DNA of 64,000 nt. Origin: Albimonas sp036154955 (GTDB lineage Bacteria; Pseudomonadota; Alphaproteobacteria; Rhodobacterales; Rhodobacteraceae). The stretch covers positions 21,615 through 85,614 of the forward strand of contig JAYZWL010000003.1 in the NCBI GenBank assembly GCA_036154955.1, in the 5' to 3' direction. Positions within the stretch are counted from its first letter, which is position 1. Each line of letters starts with the position of its first letter. The position numbers and the translations under genes are program-made. Shown here in pieces: positions 8,211-20,148 of this stretch. The notes below the pieces were generated by a model. The model did no database searches. It was not told where the DNA came from and worked only from the letters and a program-made list of their open reading frames with translations.

Positions 8211-9347
8211 ATGGACGACCTGTTCGGGATGGAGGAGGCCGGCGGCCTCTGGAAAGGCGACGACCGGGCCGCGGTGGCGCCTGCGCGGCGGCACGGGCGG
8301 GGCGCGGGTTCCAATCGCGCCGGGCGGTTCGAGCCGACGACCCGCGCCCCGACGGACGATGGCTGGGGGGGCGGGGAGGCCGAGCCGCCCGCGCCCCTGC
8401 GGACCGAGGTGCTGCACGACCATTCCCGCTCGGTCATCGCGAGGAACGACAGCCCGGACCTGCCCTTCGACCGCTCGATCAACCCCTATCGGGGCTGCGA
8501 GCATGGCTGCGTCTACTGCTTCGCGCGCCCGACCCACGCCTATCTGGGGATGTCGCCGGGGCTGGATTTCGAGACGAAGATCCTGATCAAGCCCGACGCG
8601 CCCGCCCGGCTGGAGGAGGAGCTGCGCGCCCGCGGCTACCTGTGCCGGCCCATCGCCATGGGCACGAACACCGACCCCTACCAGCCGCTGGAGCGGGAGC
8701 GGGGCGTGACCCGCAGGCTGCTGGAGGTGCTGCGCGCCCATCGCCATCCGGTCTCCATCGTCACCAAGGGCGCGGCGATCACCCGCGACGTGGACATTCT
8801 GGGGGAGATGGGGCGCCAGGGGCTGGCCAAGGCGTTCGTGTCGATCACAACGCTGGACCACCGGCTGAGCCGGACCATGGAGCCGCGGGCGGCCTCCCCC
8901 CAGGCGCGTCTGCGGGCCATCGCGGCGCTGAGCCGGGCGGGCTGTCCGACCGGGGTGATGGTGGCGCCGGTGGTCCCGGCGCTGACCGATCATGAGCTGG
9001 AGCGGATCCTGGAGGCGGCGGCCCGGGCGGGGGCGAAATCCGCCGGCTACATCGTGCTGCGCCTGCCGCTGGAGGTGCGCGCGCTGTTCGTCGAGTGGCT
9101 GGAAGAGCATCGCCCCGACGCGGCGGAGCGGGTCATGGGCCGGGTGCGGGAGCTGCATGGCGGCAAGGACTACGATTCGCGCTTCGGGCGGAGGCTGAGC
9201 GGGCAGGGGGTCTGGGCCGACCTGCTGCGCCGCCGCTTCCAGGGCGCCGCCCGGCGCCTCGGGCTGGACCGCTCCGGCCCGGCGCTGCGCACCGACCTGT
9301 TCCGGGTGCCGGCGCGGCCGGGGGACCAGTTGAGCCTGGGGTTCTGA
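8211..9347 (+). CDS. PA0069-family radical SAM protein
   Basis: A 378-residue radical SAM protein of the PA0069 family, related to the spore-photoproduct-lyase (SplB-like) group. The iron-sulfur motif is C96-x3-C100-x2-C103 in GCEHGCVYCFARP. Upstream lie the family features GRGAGSN (29-35) and DDGW (49-52). Family members bind a 4Fe-4S cluster and SAM; the reaction is not established to my knowledge. The start at 8211 follows GGAGGGCCTGAGTCG. The gene sits behind three GTTC repeats at N7 spacing, which suggests LexA control and a role in DNA-damage repair; that is inference. It ends 469 bases before rnhB. Confidence 0.9.
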   Translation: MDDLFGMEEAGGLWKGDDRAAVAPARRHGRGAGSNRAGRFEPTTRAPTDDGWGGGEAEPPAPLRTEVLHDHSRSVIARNDSPDLPFDRSINPYRGCEHGCVYCFARPTHAYLGMSPGLDFETKILIKPDAPARLEEELRARGYLCRPIAMGTNTDPYQPLERERGVTRRLLEVLRAHRHPVSIVTKGAAITRDVDILGEMGRQGLAKAFVSITTLDHRLSRTMEPRAASPQARLRAIAALSRAGCPTGVMVAPVVPALTDHELERILEAAARAGAKSAGYIVLRLPLEVRALFVEWLEEHRPDAAERVMGRVRELHGGKDYDSRFGRRLSGQGVWADLLRRRFQGAARRLGLDRSGPALRTDLFRVPARPGDQLSLGF

Positions 9348-9387
9348 GGGGCGGGGCCGGGGTCTCTCGCCCGGAGGCTCCTGCAGG

Positions 9388-9459
9388 GCGCCCCGGGCCT
9401 GACCCGGGGCCGCGGCGCGGTCGTCGCCGTCGCGAGGCCCCGGATCAGGTCCGGGGCGC
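9388..9459. repeat. Dispersed CCCCGGG inverted repeat, copy 1 (two arms)
   Basis: Two 24-base arms (about 9388-9411 and 9436-9459) are inverted copies of each other with about 22 of 24 matches. Each arm is itself nearly palindromic around the core CCCCGGG-N5-CCCGGGG. The element recurs at 9612-9682, 14884-14905 and 32241-32362 and resembles a REP-type intergenic repeat. Confidence 0.85.
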
Positions 9460-9611
9460 GCGGGTGGCGGGCGGTGGCCCCTGCGCGCCTCGGACACTCG
9501 TTGGTGCGCCGCGACGCGCCGAGCCGTTCCGCAGTCCGCCGCGCCTGTGGGGGCGGGCGGGACACGGGGGCGGGCCCGTATGTCGGCGCAGCTTGCAGCC
9601 ATGCCGTATGT

Positions 9612-9682
9612 CGCCCCGGGCTTGACCCGGGGCCTCGGCGCGTTCGGCGCCGTTGCGAGGCCCCGGATCGGGTCTGGGGCGC
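9612..9682. repeat. Dispersed CCCCGGG inverted repeat, copy 2 (two arms)
   Basis: Second copy of the repeat, with arms at 9612-9634 and 9659-9682 around a GC-rich spacer of 24 bases. It shares the arm order and spacer length of copy 1. Together the two copies fill much of the 468-base gap (9348-9815) between the radical SAM gene and rnhB; no gene is supported in that gap. Confidence 0.85.
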
Positions 9683-9815
9683 GATGGTGGCGGGCGAGGG
9701 CGTTTGCGGGTTGCGGAGGCTCTGCGTTGGGGCGTTGGGGCGCCTCCGTCCGCTCCGCCCCTCCCGGCCCCGCCGGATCCGCGCTAGACGGGGGGCGTTG
9801 GCGAGAGGAGAGACC

Positions 9816-10496
9816 ATGCCCCCCCGCAAGACCGCCCCCCGGCCCCCCCTGATCCTGCCCCCCGCGCCCGACCACGCGCATGAGGACGCCGCCCTCGCCC
9901 GCCTGCCCGCCGGGGCGCTGGTCTGCGGGGTCGACGAGGCCGGGCGCGGGCCCTGGGCCGGCCCCGTCCATGCCGGCGCCGTGGTCCTGCGCCCCGACGC
10001 GATCCCCGAGGGGCTGAACGATTCCAAGAAGCTCACCGCCCGCCGGCGCGAGGCGCTGGCGGCGGAGATCAAGGCGGTCGCCGACTGGGCCGTGGGCGTG
10101 GCGAGCGTGGAGGAGATCGACCGCCTCGGGCTCGGCCGCGCCGCCGACCTCGCCATGATCCGCGCCGTGGAGGGCCTGCCCCGCCCGCCGGCCTTCGCGC
10201 TCATCGACGGGCGGCGCGTCCCCCCCGGCCTGCCCTGTCCCGCGGACTGGTTGATCAAGGGCGACGCGCGCGCCGTCTCCATCGCCGCCGCTTCGATCCT
10301 GGCCAAGACCGAGCGGGACGCGGAGATGGACCGGCTCGCCCTGTTGCACCCCGAATACGGGTGGGAGCGGAACCGTGGCTATGGCGCCCCAGCCCATATG
10401 GAGGCCCTCAAGCGTTGGGGGGTGACCCCATATCATCGGCGCTCGTTTCGACCCATACACAACATATTGGTTGAAGAGTCCGGCGCAACCGACTGA
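9816..10496 (+). CDS. rnhB: Ribonuclease HII
   Basis: A 226-residue RNase HII, which nicks 5' of ribonucleotides in DNA and removes RNA from RNA-DNA hybrids. The metal-binding acidic residues appear as D40 and E41 in CGVDEAGRGPWAGP, D131 in LIDGRR and D150 in KGDARA; the SIAAASILAK helix follows. The start at 9816 is set by GAGAGGAGAGACC. A proline-rich tail of about 25 residues precedes the domain. It lies directly before ccrM, an arrangement I recognise from other alphaproteobacteria (rnhB-ccrM), and its last codons overlap the region that holds GANTC sites upstream of ccrM. Confidence 0.96.
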   Translation: MPPRKTAPRPPLILPPAPDHAHEDAALARLPAGALVCGVDEAGRGPWAGPVHAGAVVLRPDAIPEGLNDSKKLTARRREALAAEIKAVADWAVGVASVEEIDRLGLGRAADLAMIRAVEGLPRPPAFALIDGRRVPPGLPCPADWLIKGDARAVSIAAASILAKTERDAEMDRLALLHPEYGWERNRGYGAPAHMEALKRWGVTPYHRRSFRPIHNILVEESGATD

Positions 10497-10604
10497 TTCG
10501 AAAAGATATTGACCCCGATTCGCGGCTCGGGCACATTGGGCCTCAACAACAAGACGCCCCCCGAACTTGCAGCGAATGGAGCCCGGCATGTCCGCGAGCG
10601 ACTC
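10476..10604 (+). promoter_or_regulatory. Cluster of four GANTC sites at the ccrM start region
   Basis: GAGTC at 10476, GATTC at 10495, GATTC at 10517 and GACTC at 10600 are all targets of the methyltransferase encoded just downstream. Four sites in about 130 bases exceeds the rough expectation of one per 350 bases in DNA of this composition. In Caulobacter, methylation of GANTC in the ccrM promoter is tied to cell-cycle expression; the same logic here is inference. Confidence 0.6.
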
Positions 10605-11805
10605 CGCCGGTCTTCCGGCGCCGACCCCCATTGCGACCTCCCCCGCCCCGGCCGTGGCCCCCAAGCCGCGCGCGGCCCGCGTCGCGGCCAAGCCGCGTCC
10701 CTCCAGGCGCCCGCGCCGCGCCGCGCCGGGCGAACTGCCGCTGGGCCAGATCCTGGCCGGCGACTGCGTCGCGCAGATGAACGCGCTGCCCGAGGGCTCG
10801 GTCGACATGATCTTCGCCGATCCGCCCTACAACCTGCAGCTCAAGGGCGACCTGCACCGTCCCGACAATTCCAAGGTCGACGCGGTGGACGACGCCTGGG
10901 ACCGGTTCGACGGCTTCTCGGCCTATGACCGTTTCTCCCGCGCCTGGCTGGCGGCGGCGCGCCGGGTGCTGAAGCCGGGCGGGACGCTGTGGGTCATCGG
11001 CTCCTACCACAACATCTTCCGGGTCGGCTCCGCGCTGCAGGACGAGGGCTACTGGGTCCTCAACGACATCATCTGGCGCAAGTCCAACCCGATGCCGAAT
11101 TTCCGCGGCCGGCGCTTCACCAACGCCCATGAGACCCTGATCTGGGCGGCGCGGGACGAGGGCGGCAAATACGACTTCAACTACGAGGCGCTGAAGTCGC
11201 TGAACGACGGCGTGCAGATGCGCTCCGACTGGGTGCTGCCGATCTGCTCGGGGGCGGAGCGGCTGAAGGGCGAGGACGGCAAGAAGGTCCATCCGACCCA
11301 GAAGCCCGAGGCGCTGCTGCACCGGGTGATCCTGGGCACGACGCAGCCGGGCGCGGTGATCCTCGACCCGTTCTTCGGCTCCGGCACCACCGGCGCCGCG
11401 GCCAAGCGGCTGGGCCGGGCCTGGATCGGCATCGAGCAGGACGCGGGATACCGGAGGGCCGCCCGCGCCCGCATCGACGCCGTGCGCCCCTATGACATGG
11501 AGGCGCTGCGCGTATCCGCCTCCCGCCGGCAGGCGCCGCGGATCCCGTTCGGGCAGCTGCTGGAGCGGGGGATGCTGACGCCGGGCCAGATGCTGACCTC
11601 GGGCAACGGGCGGCACCGGGCCAAGGTGCGCGCGGACGGCACGCTGGTCGCGCATGACGTGTCGGGCTCGATCCACCAGGTCGGCGCGGCGCTGGAGGGG
11701 GCGCCGTCCTGCAACGGCTGGACCTACTGGCATTTCGACGGCGCCGGCGGGCGGGCCCCGATCGACCTGCTGCGCCAGAAGATCATCTCCGAAATGGAGG
11801 CCTGA
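10588..11805 (+). CDS. ccrM: Adenine-specific DNA methyltransferase, CcrM type (GANTC)
   Basis: A 405-residue beta-class N6-adenine methyltransferase. DPPY (78-81) precedes the SAM-binding DPFFGSG (260-266), the motif order of the beta class. The C-terminal extension after residue 310 (RIPFGQLLERGMLTPGQML) matches the DNA-recognition domain characteristic of CcrM. CcrM methylates GANTC after replication and couples promoter state to the cell cycle in alphaproteobacteria. I chose 10588 because GGAG lies seven bases upstream; ATG at 10576 and TTG at 10567 are in frame but lack a comparable site. The first 45 residues are a basic Pro/Ala tail, longer than in Caulobacter CcrM. A strong hairpin follows at 11846. 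Confidence 0.95.
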   Translation: MSASDSAGLPAPTPIATSPAPAVAPKPRAARVAAKPRPSRRPRRAAPGELPLGQILAGDCVAQMNALPEGSVDMIFADPPYNLQLKGDLHRPDNSKVDAVDDAWDRFDGFSAYDRFSRAWLAAARRVLKPGGTLWVIGSYHNIFRVGSALQDEGYWVLNDIIWRKSNPMPNFRGRRFTNAHETLIWAARDEGGKYDFNYEALKSLNDGVQMRSDWVLPICSGAERLKGEDGKKVHPTQKPEALLHRVILGTTQPGAVILDPFFGSGTTGAAAKRLGRAWIGIEQDAGYRRAARARIDAVRPYDMEALRVSASRRQAPRIPFGQLLERGMLTPGQMLTSGNGRHRAKVRADGTLVAHDVSGSIHQVGAALEGAPSCNGWTYWHFDGAGGRAPIDLLRQKIISEMEA

Positions 11806-11845
11806 GCGGCCTTTCCCGGCGCATCGTCGCCGGGACGCGGAACCA

Positions 11846-11877
11846 GACGGGCGGCGCCGGGAACGGCGCCGCCCGTC
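11846..11877 (+). terminator. Strong hairpin after ccrM
   Basis: A perfect 13-bp stem (11846-11858 with 11865-11877) closes a 6-base loop, 40 bases after the ccrM stop. No U-run follows, so it may terminate poorly or act by stabilising the transcript end. Confidence 0.6.
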
Positions 11878-12243
11878 CTGCGTTCCGGCGGGCGGTTCGG
11901 GCGAGGGCCTCGGCCACGCTCCGGCGACGGAGGGGTCGATTCTCCGCCCATCGTCCCCAAGTGTGACAATGAAATTAACGTGGACGCCACAATTGGAATG
12001 TGAACGCTGCACTGCGGCGCCGGACGCGATACGGCGCGCGTTAACGAGTGCAAATCGTTTCCTTTCTGATGGATAGAGACAGGCCGACGTGCTGCGGCGC
12101 CAGATATTCCAGCTTTTCCGCTTGCGCGAACCGAGGCAAACAAGGCAAAACTTTGACGTATACGGTTCGCCGGACCGATCCCCAGCGGCTGGCGCGTTCA
12201 TCCACTCAGCGGACCCGACCCGCGTCGAGGAAAGCGGCTTGCC
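11878..12243. other. Intergenic region with AT-rich patch before the DUF805 gene
   Basis: No gene is supported. The stretch 11960-12070 is much less GC-rich than its surroundings and contains TTAACG at two places (about 11977 and 12041), which resemble half-sites of CtrA (TTAA-N7-TTAA) but lack the partner half-site at the right distance. The promoter of the DUF805 gene probably lies here. Confidence 0.4.
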
Positions 12244-12645
12244 ATGACCTTCAGCGACTCCGTCCTCAACGTCTTCGCCAACTACTTCGAGTTCCGCGGG
12301 CGCGCGACCCGGTCGGAATACTGGTGGTGGGCGCTGTTCTCCTTGATCGTCAGCGTGGCGCTGCAGATCGTGGACGGCATGGTCTCGGCCCCGGCCATGG
12401 GCTACGCCGCCTTCGCGATGGACGCGGGGCGGCCGATCACCATGGTCGGGCTGCTGGCGCTGGTTCCGCCGACGCTGGCGGTGGGCTGCCGGCGGCTGCA
12501 TGACACGGGCAGGAGCGGCTGGTGGCTGCTGGTCGGGTTCGCGCCGGTGGTGGGCACGCTGGCGCTGATCTGGCTGCTGACCCGCCCGTCGGCGGAGCGG
12601 GACAACCGCTTCGGCTCCTCGGTGGCCGGGTTGCAGCGGACCTGA
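12244..12645 (+). CDS. DUF805 membrane protein
   Basis: A 133-residue small membrane protein of the DUF805 family. The hallmark N-terminus FEFRGRATRSEYWWW (16-30) is present, followed by a hydrophobic segment, then RRLHDTGRSGWWLL (82-95) and a last hydrophobic segment. Three or four transmembrane helices are likely. The function of the family is not established. The start ATG at 12244 follows GGAAAGCGGCTTGCC. The gene ends 16 bases before the end of convergent mutY. Confidence 0.88.
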   Translation: MTFSDSVLNVFANYFEFRGRATRSEYWWWALFSLIVSVALQIVDGMVSAPAMGYAAFAMDAGRPITMVGLLALVPPTLAVGCRRLHDTGRSGWWLLVGFAPVVGTLALIWLLTRPSAERDNRFGSSVAGLQRT

Positions 12646-12661
12646 GGCGCGCGGCCTCCGG

Positions 12662-13978
12662 TCAGTCGCCGGCGTCCAGCGCCGAGAGCCCGAGCAGCAG
12701 CGCCTTGCGCATCACCGTCGGAATGCGGTCGGCCTGGGCGCGGGCGTCGGGGACGAAATCGCCGCGGCCGGGCCGGGTCCGCGGGCCCGCGCGGGCGACC
12801 ATCACGTCGAGCTCCAGCTGAAAATGGGTGAAGACATGGCGGGCCCGGGCCGGGACCCGCCGCCAGTCGGCCGGGAACGGGGCGAGGGCGGCGAGCGTCG
12901 CGTCGGCGCGGGGCGCGCGCCCGTCCGCCCCTCCGCCGCGCCGGTCCCAGTCGTCGCCCGGCAGGCCCAGCGTGCCGCCGAGCAGCCCGGTCTCGGGCCG
13001 GCGTTCCAGCAGCAGCGCGCCCTCCGCGTCCACCGCCACGAACACCACGCCCCGGCGCAGGGGCTTGGCGGCCTTGGGGGTCTTGCGGGGCAGGGTCTCG
13101 GCGATGCCCCGCGTCCGTCCGGCGCAGGGATCCCGCCAGGGGCATAGCCCGCAGGCGGGCGCGCGGGGCGTGCAGATCGTGGCGCCGAGATCCATCACCG
13201 CCTGCGCGTGGTCGCCGGGCCGGGCCCGGGGCGTGAGCCGGGCGGCGAGGGCGTATAGGGCGGGCTTCGCCTCCGGCAGCGGGGTTTCGAGCGCGTGCAG
13301 GCGGGCCATCACCCGCTCCACATTGCCGTCCATCACCGCGGCGGGCCGGTCGAAGGCGATGGCGGCGATGGCGGCGGCGGTGTAGGGGCCGACGCCGGGC
13401 AGGGCGAGCAGACCGGCCTCGGTATCGGGGAAGACCCCGCCATGGTCGCGGGCCACGGCCCGGGCGCAGGCCAGCAGGTTGCGGGCGCGGGCGTAGTAGC
13501 CGAGCCCGGCCCAGGCGGCCATGACCGCCTCGTCCTCCGCGGCGGCGAGGTCGGCGACGGTTGGCCACTCCGCCGTGAAGCGCAGGAAATAGGGCGCGGC
13601 ATGGGGGACGGTGGTCTGCTGGAGCATGATCTCCGACAGCCAGACCCGGTAAGGGTCGGGGAGCGCGCCCGCCGCCCGGTCCGCGGGGCCGATGCGCCAG
13701 GGCAGGGCGCGGGCGTGATGGTCATACCAGGCGAGCAGCTCCGCCCCCAGCAATTCGGGATCGGCGGGGGAGGGCGGGACGTCCGGCGGCGGCCGGCGCG
13801 GGGCGCCCCGGCGGCGGGGAGCGGCGGCGGTTTCGGGCGCGGCGTCCCTGGGCTCCGGCGGCGGGGCGCCGGCTTCGGCGGCTGACCGCGGCGCGGTTTT
13901 CGCCGGCCGGGCGGGGCGTTTCGGGCCCGCGGGCCGGCTGGGGCGCGCGGGGCCGGAGGGCCGGGGCGGGCGGGTCAT
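12662..13978 (-). CDS. mutY: A/G-specific adenine DNA glycosylase
   Basis: A 438-residue MutY, which excises adenine mispaired with 8-oxoguanine. Catalytic E116 (SEIMLQQT) and D217 (VMDGNVERV), the helix-hairpin-helix LPGVGPYTAAAI (193-204) and the 4Fe-4S cysteines C269-x6-C276-x2-C279-x5-C285 are all present, followed by a C-terminal NUDIX-like 8-oxoG recognition domain. The first 75 residues are a Pro/Arg/Ala-rich tail not found in typical MutY (about 350 residues). Only one plausible ATG exists before the domain, and its ribosome binding site is weak. It is divergent from the DciA-like gene at 14096. Confidence 0.95.
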   Translation of the reverse strand: MTRPPRPSGPARPSRPAGPKRPARPAKTAPRSAAEAGAPPPEPRDAAPETAAAPRRRGAPRRPPPDVPPSPADPELLGAELLAWYDHHARALPWRIGPADRAAGALPDPYRVWLSEIMLQQTTVPHAAPYFLRFTAEWPTVADLAAAEDEAVMAAWAGLGYYARARNLLACARAVARDHGGVFPDTEAGLLALPGVGPYTAAAIAAIAFDRPAAVMDGNVERVMARLHALETPLPEAKPALYALAARLTPRARPGDHAQAVMDLGATICTPRAPACGLCPWRDPCAGRTRGIAETLPRKTPKAAKPLRRGVVFVAVDAEGALLLERRPETGLLGGTLGLPGDDWDRRGGGADGRAPRADATLAALAPFPADWRRVPARARHVFTHFQLELDVMVARAGPRTRPGRGDFVPDARAQADRIPTVMRKALLLGLSALDAGD

Positions 13979-14095
13979 CGTCGTGCGGGCCCGGCGGCCG
14001 CGGCGCCGCTTTCCATCCGGACCGCCGCGAGGCATGTTCGGGCGGGAAGGGAATCCGGACGGGACCCCGGGGCGGAACGGGCGGCGGAAGCGGAC

Positions 14096-14845
14096 ATGAG
14101 CGGCACCCTCGGCAAGGACGGCGGCGGACGCAAGGGGCCTGCGCCCCGACGCCCCGGGCGCGGGCCGCGGGCGGCGATGGCGCGCCCGGACGCGGGGCCG
14201 GCGCCGCGCCACCCCGCGCCGAACCCCCCCGCACCGAACCACGCCGCGCACGCCGCCTCCGCCGACGGGCCGGCGAAGAAGCCCGCCCGCCGCGCCGCGA
14301 AGCCGCCGGCGGAGGCGAAGCGCACCGCGCGGGGCTTCGTGCAGGCCTCCGCGCTCGCCGAACCCTCGGTGCGGGAGGCGTCGTCGCGCCGGGGTTTCGC
14401 GGAGATCCGGGTGCTGACCGACTGGCCGACCATCGTGGGCGAGGCGCTGGCCCGCGCCTGCCGCCCGGTGCGGCTGGCCTGGACCGGGACCGCCTTCGGC
14501 GCGACCCTGATCCTGGAGGCCGAGGGCGCCTTCGCCACCGAGGTCGAGATGCAGGGCCCCCGCATCGCCGAGCGGGTCAACGCCCATTACGGCTACCGCG
14601 CCGTCGCCCGGGTGAAGGTGGTGCAGGGCGGGCGGGGGACCGTGGCGCGTCCCGGCGCGGTGGGCGCCGCGAGCGGGCGGGCGGGGGACGCGCGGGCCGC
14701 CGCAGGCTTCGCCGAGCCGCCGGCATCCGCGCCCTCCGCCCCGCCGCCGGGATCGGAGGCGGGCATCGCGGCGGTGACCGATCCGGGCCTGCGCGCGGCC
14801 CTCGCCCGGCTCGGCGCCTCGGTCGCGGCCCGCAAGCGGCGCTGA
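14096..14845 (+). CDS. DciA-like DUF721 protein
   Basis: A 249-residue DUF721 protein. The domain spans about residues 95-175, with DWPTIVGEALA near 109-119 and HYGYRAVARVKVVQ near 163-176. DciA, the family's characterised member, is the ancestral loader of the replicative helicase DnaB in bacteria lacking DnaC. The N-terminal 80 residues are a disordered Pro/Ala/Arg-rich tail and the C-terminus is also low complexity. It lies between mutY (divergent) and dsbA-smc, an order conserved in alphaproteobacteria. No strong ribosome binding site is visible before 14096, so the true start may be further in. Confidence 0.8.
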   Translation: MSGTLGKDGGGRKGPAPRRPGRGPRAAMARPDAGPAPRHPAPNPPAPNHAAHAASADGPAKKPARRAAKPPAEAKRTARGFVQASALAEPSVREASSRRGFAEIRVLTDWPTIVGEALARACRPVRLAWTGTAFGATLILEAEGAFATEVEMQGPRIAERVNAHYGYRAVARVKVVQGGRGTVARPGAVGAASGRAGDARAAAGFAEPPASAPSAPPPGSEAGIAAVTDPGLRAALARLGASVAARKRR

Positions 14846-14883
14846 GGGACCGGGGGCGGGCGGGCGCGTTCCGGGCTGCGCGC

Positions 14884-14905
14884 GCCCCGGGCTCGACCCG
14901 GGGCC
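14884..14905. repeat. Dispersed CCCCGGG repeat, copy 3 (single arm)
   Basis: One isolated arm of the repeat seen at 9388, 9612 and 32241, with the same CCCCGGG-N5-CCCGGGG core, lies 38 bases after the DciA-like gene. The second arm is missing. Confidence 0.75.
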
Positions 14906-15096
14906 TCCTGCGGCGGGAGAGGTCCGACCCTGTAACACCGCGCCGCCCACCCGCCGCCCCGATCCCGCCACCGATCTCTCGCGCAAGTGACCGGCTGCGG
15001 CCGCCGGACGGTTTGAGCCCGGCCCGCCGCCCGGCTATGCCTGTCCGCGGACCCATGCATTCCGGCGCCCGCCGCGCCCCCGATCAGGAGACGCAG

Positions 15097-15753
15097 ATGT
15101 TCCCCAAGACCCTGGCGCTCGCCGCCGCCGCCGCCGTCGCGCTCGGCGCCGCGGCCCTGCACGCGCCCGCCACCACCGCCGCCGCCCTCGGGCTGAGCGC
15201 GCAGGCGGCGGAGACCGAGACCTCGCCCTCCGGCATGGCGCTGGGCGTGTTCACGCTGGGCGACGAGGCCGCGCCGGTGACGGTGATCGAATACGCCTCG
15301 CTGACCTGTCCGCATTGCGCGGCCTTCCAGCGCGACGTGTTCGGCGACCTGAAGAAGGCCTATATCGACACCGGCAAGATCCGCTACGAGTTCCGTGAGG
15401 TCTATTTCGACAAGTTCGGCCTCGCCGCCGCCCAGGTCGCCCGCTGCGCCGGACCGGACCGCTATTTCGGGCTGATCGACCTGCTGCTGACCCGGCAGAG
15501 CGACTGGACCCATGCCGAGAACCCGGGCGCCAAGCTGCTGACCATGGGCAAGCAGGTCGGCATGACCGAGGACCAGATCAACGCCTGCGTCGGCGATCAG
15601 GACGGCGCCCGGGCGCTGGTGACCATGTATCAGGGCTTCCGCAACGACCCGCGGCTGACCGGCACGCCGACGCTGATCGTGGGCGACAAGAAGGTGGAGA
15701 ACCCCAGCTTCGCCAATCTCTCCGCCGCCATCGACGCCGAGCTGGCCGACTGA
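15097..15753 (+). CDS. DsbA-family thiol:disulfide interchange protein
   Basis: A 218-residue periplasmic thioredoxin-fold oxidoreductase. An Ala-rich signal peptide covers about residues 1-38 (cleavage near AQAAE). The active site is C71-P-H-C74, as in DsbA, and the cis-proline loop is GTPTLIVG near the C-terminus. I chose 15097 because CAGGAG precedes it by six bases; the longer in-frame start at 15013 would put a charged tail before the signal. It belongs to the Rhodobacterales-type DsbA placed before smc. It probably introduces disulfides into exported proteins; the cysteine-bearing TadG-like proteins elsewhere in this window are possible clients (inference). Confidence 0.93.
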   Translation: MFPKTLALAAAAAVALGAAALHAPATTAAALGLSAQAAETETSPSGMALGVFTLGDEAAPVTVIEYASLTCPHCAAFQRDVFGDLKKAYIDTGKIRYEFREVYFDKFGLAAAQVARCAGPDRYFGLIDLLLTRQSDWTHAENPGAKLLTMGKQVGMTEDQINACVGDQDGARALVTMYQGFRNDPRLTGTPTLIVGDKKVENPSFANLSAAIDAELAD

Positions 15754-15800
15754 TGCGCTGCATATAGGGGGCATTGTCCCTCTGGCGGCTACATATAGGC

Positions 15801-15824
15801 GGACCCCCTTGACCTTGGGGGTCC
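15801..15824 (+). terminator. Hairpin after dsbA
   Basis: GGACCCCC (15801-15808) pairs perfectly with GGGGGTCC (15817-15824) around an 8-base loop, between dsbA and smc. No U-run follows. Two copies of CATATAGG (15761 and 15792), 31 bases apart, lie just upstream and may be part of a promoter or operator for smc. Confidence 0.5.
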
Positions 15825-15900
15825 GCGCCCGGATGCTGGCAGGACCGCGCCCAGGCGATTCCGCGCGGTTCCACGCCACGCGGTCCCGGGACGCCCGCCC

Positions 15901-19365
<3,465 letters not shown>

Positions 19366-19398
19366 GAGGGCGCCTCAGCGCCCCCGCCCGTCGTGAGG

Positions 19399-20148
19399 TC
19401 AGGCGCGCGAGACGCGGCGGCGCGCGGCGCCGGCCAGCGCCAGCACCCCGGCCCCCAGCAGCAGCGCCGGGGCGGGCAGGGGCACGGCCGGGGCCGCCAC
19501 CTCGCCCTCGATCGTCATGACCATGTCGTGCTTCTCGTATCCGGTATAGGCCGTCCCGGAATACCAGGCGCTCCCCGTGCCGAAGCCGTCGCCCGGGTTG
19601 CGGATGAACCAGGAGTCGCCCTCGGTCGCGGTGCTGGTGAACTGGTAGCTCTGACCGCCCGACGAGAAGGGATACACCGGCGTCAGTCCGATGAAATAAT
19701 CCCCGGCGGCGAGCGCGATCGACAGGTCCCCGACGGTCACGTCGTAGATGCCGCCGGTCACATGGGTCAGCGCGCCCGACGCGGTCACGCCCCATTCCCC
19801 GAGCGAGGCCGGGTCGTCGGCGGCGTCCAGCGGCTCGGAGCCGTCGAAGATCAGCACGTGAAAGTCGATGGGCCCGGCGACGGCCGCCTGGAACTGGAAG
19901 ATGCTGCTGACCGCGTTCACGATCACGTCCTGCGCGAAGCTGACGTCGTCCACGACGTAGATGTCGAAGCTGTCGTAGGCCGCCTCGAAATCCTGGTTGG
20001 TGATGGGGCTGTTGCTGTCCATCGGTCCGCCGTCATAGAGCACGACGGCCTGCGCGGCCGGGGCCGCGCCGAGGATCAGCGCGGCGGCGAGCGCCGGCGG
20101 CGCGGCGAGGGAGGCGGAGGGGCGGGAGGCGGATGGGCGGATGGGCAT
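19399..20148 (-). CDS. VPLPA-CTERM surface protein (copy A)
   Basis: A 249-residue secreted protein. A signal peptide covers about residues 1-31 (ends AAQA), a beta-rich domain opens with VVLYDGG, and the C-terminus carries the sorting signal VPLPAPALLLGAG, a hydrophobic helix and a basic RRR tail. VPLPA-CTERM tails are processed by an exosortase (XrtD type) in Rhodobacterales-like bacteria; no exosortase lies in this window. Start at 20148 (MPIRPSAS) follows GGAG. It is a paralogue of the next gene upstream (20364-21092): YDGG, VDDV-F, FDGS-PL-ADDPA and AGDYFIGLTP are shared. The function of the domain is unknown. Confidence 0.85.
   Translation of the reverse strand: MPIRPSASRPSASLAAPPALAAALILGAAPAAQAVVLYDGGPMDSNSPITNQDFEAAYDSFDIYVVDDVSFAQDVIVNAVSSIFQFQAAVAGPIDFHVLIFDGSEPLDAADDPASLGEWGVTASGALTHVTGGIYDVTVGDLSIALAAGDYFIGLTPVYPFSSGGQSYQFTSTATEGDSWFIRNPGDGFGTGSAWYSGTAYTGYEKHDMVMTIEGEVAAPAVPLPAPALLLGAGVLALAGAARRRVSRA

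Noticed and set aside
9547..9852. A possible short gene between the radical SAM gene and rnhB
   Set aside because: Its translation includes the typical APGLTRGL product of the CCCCGGG repeat and it overlaps rnhB out of frame.
11970..12050. CtrA binding sites before the DUF805 gene
   Set aside because: TTAA half-sites occur but no pair with seven-base spacing was found.
15761..15799. A sigma70 promoter for smc using CATATAGG as -10
   Set aside because: No -35 hexamer sits at 16-18 bases; the nearest TTGTCC is only 14 bases from TATAGG.
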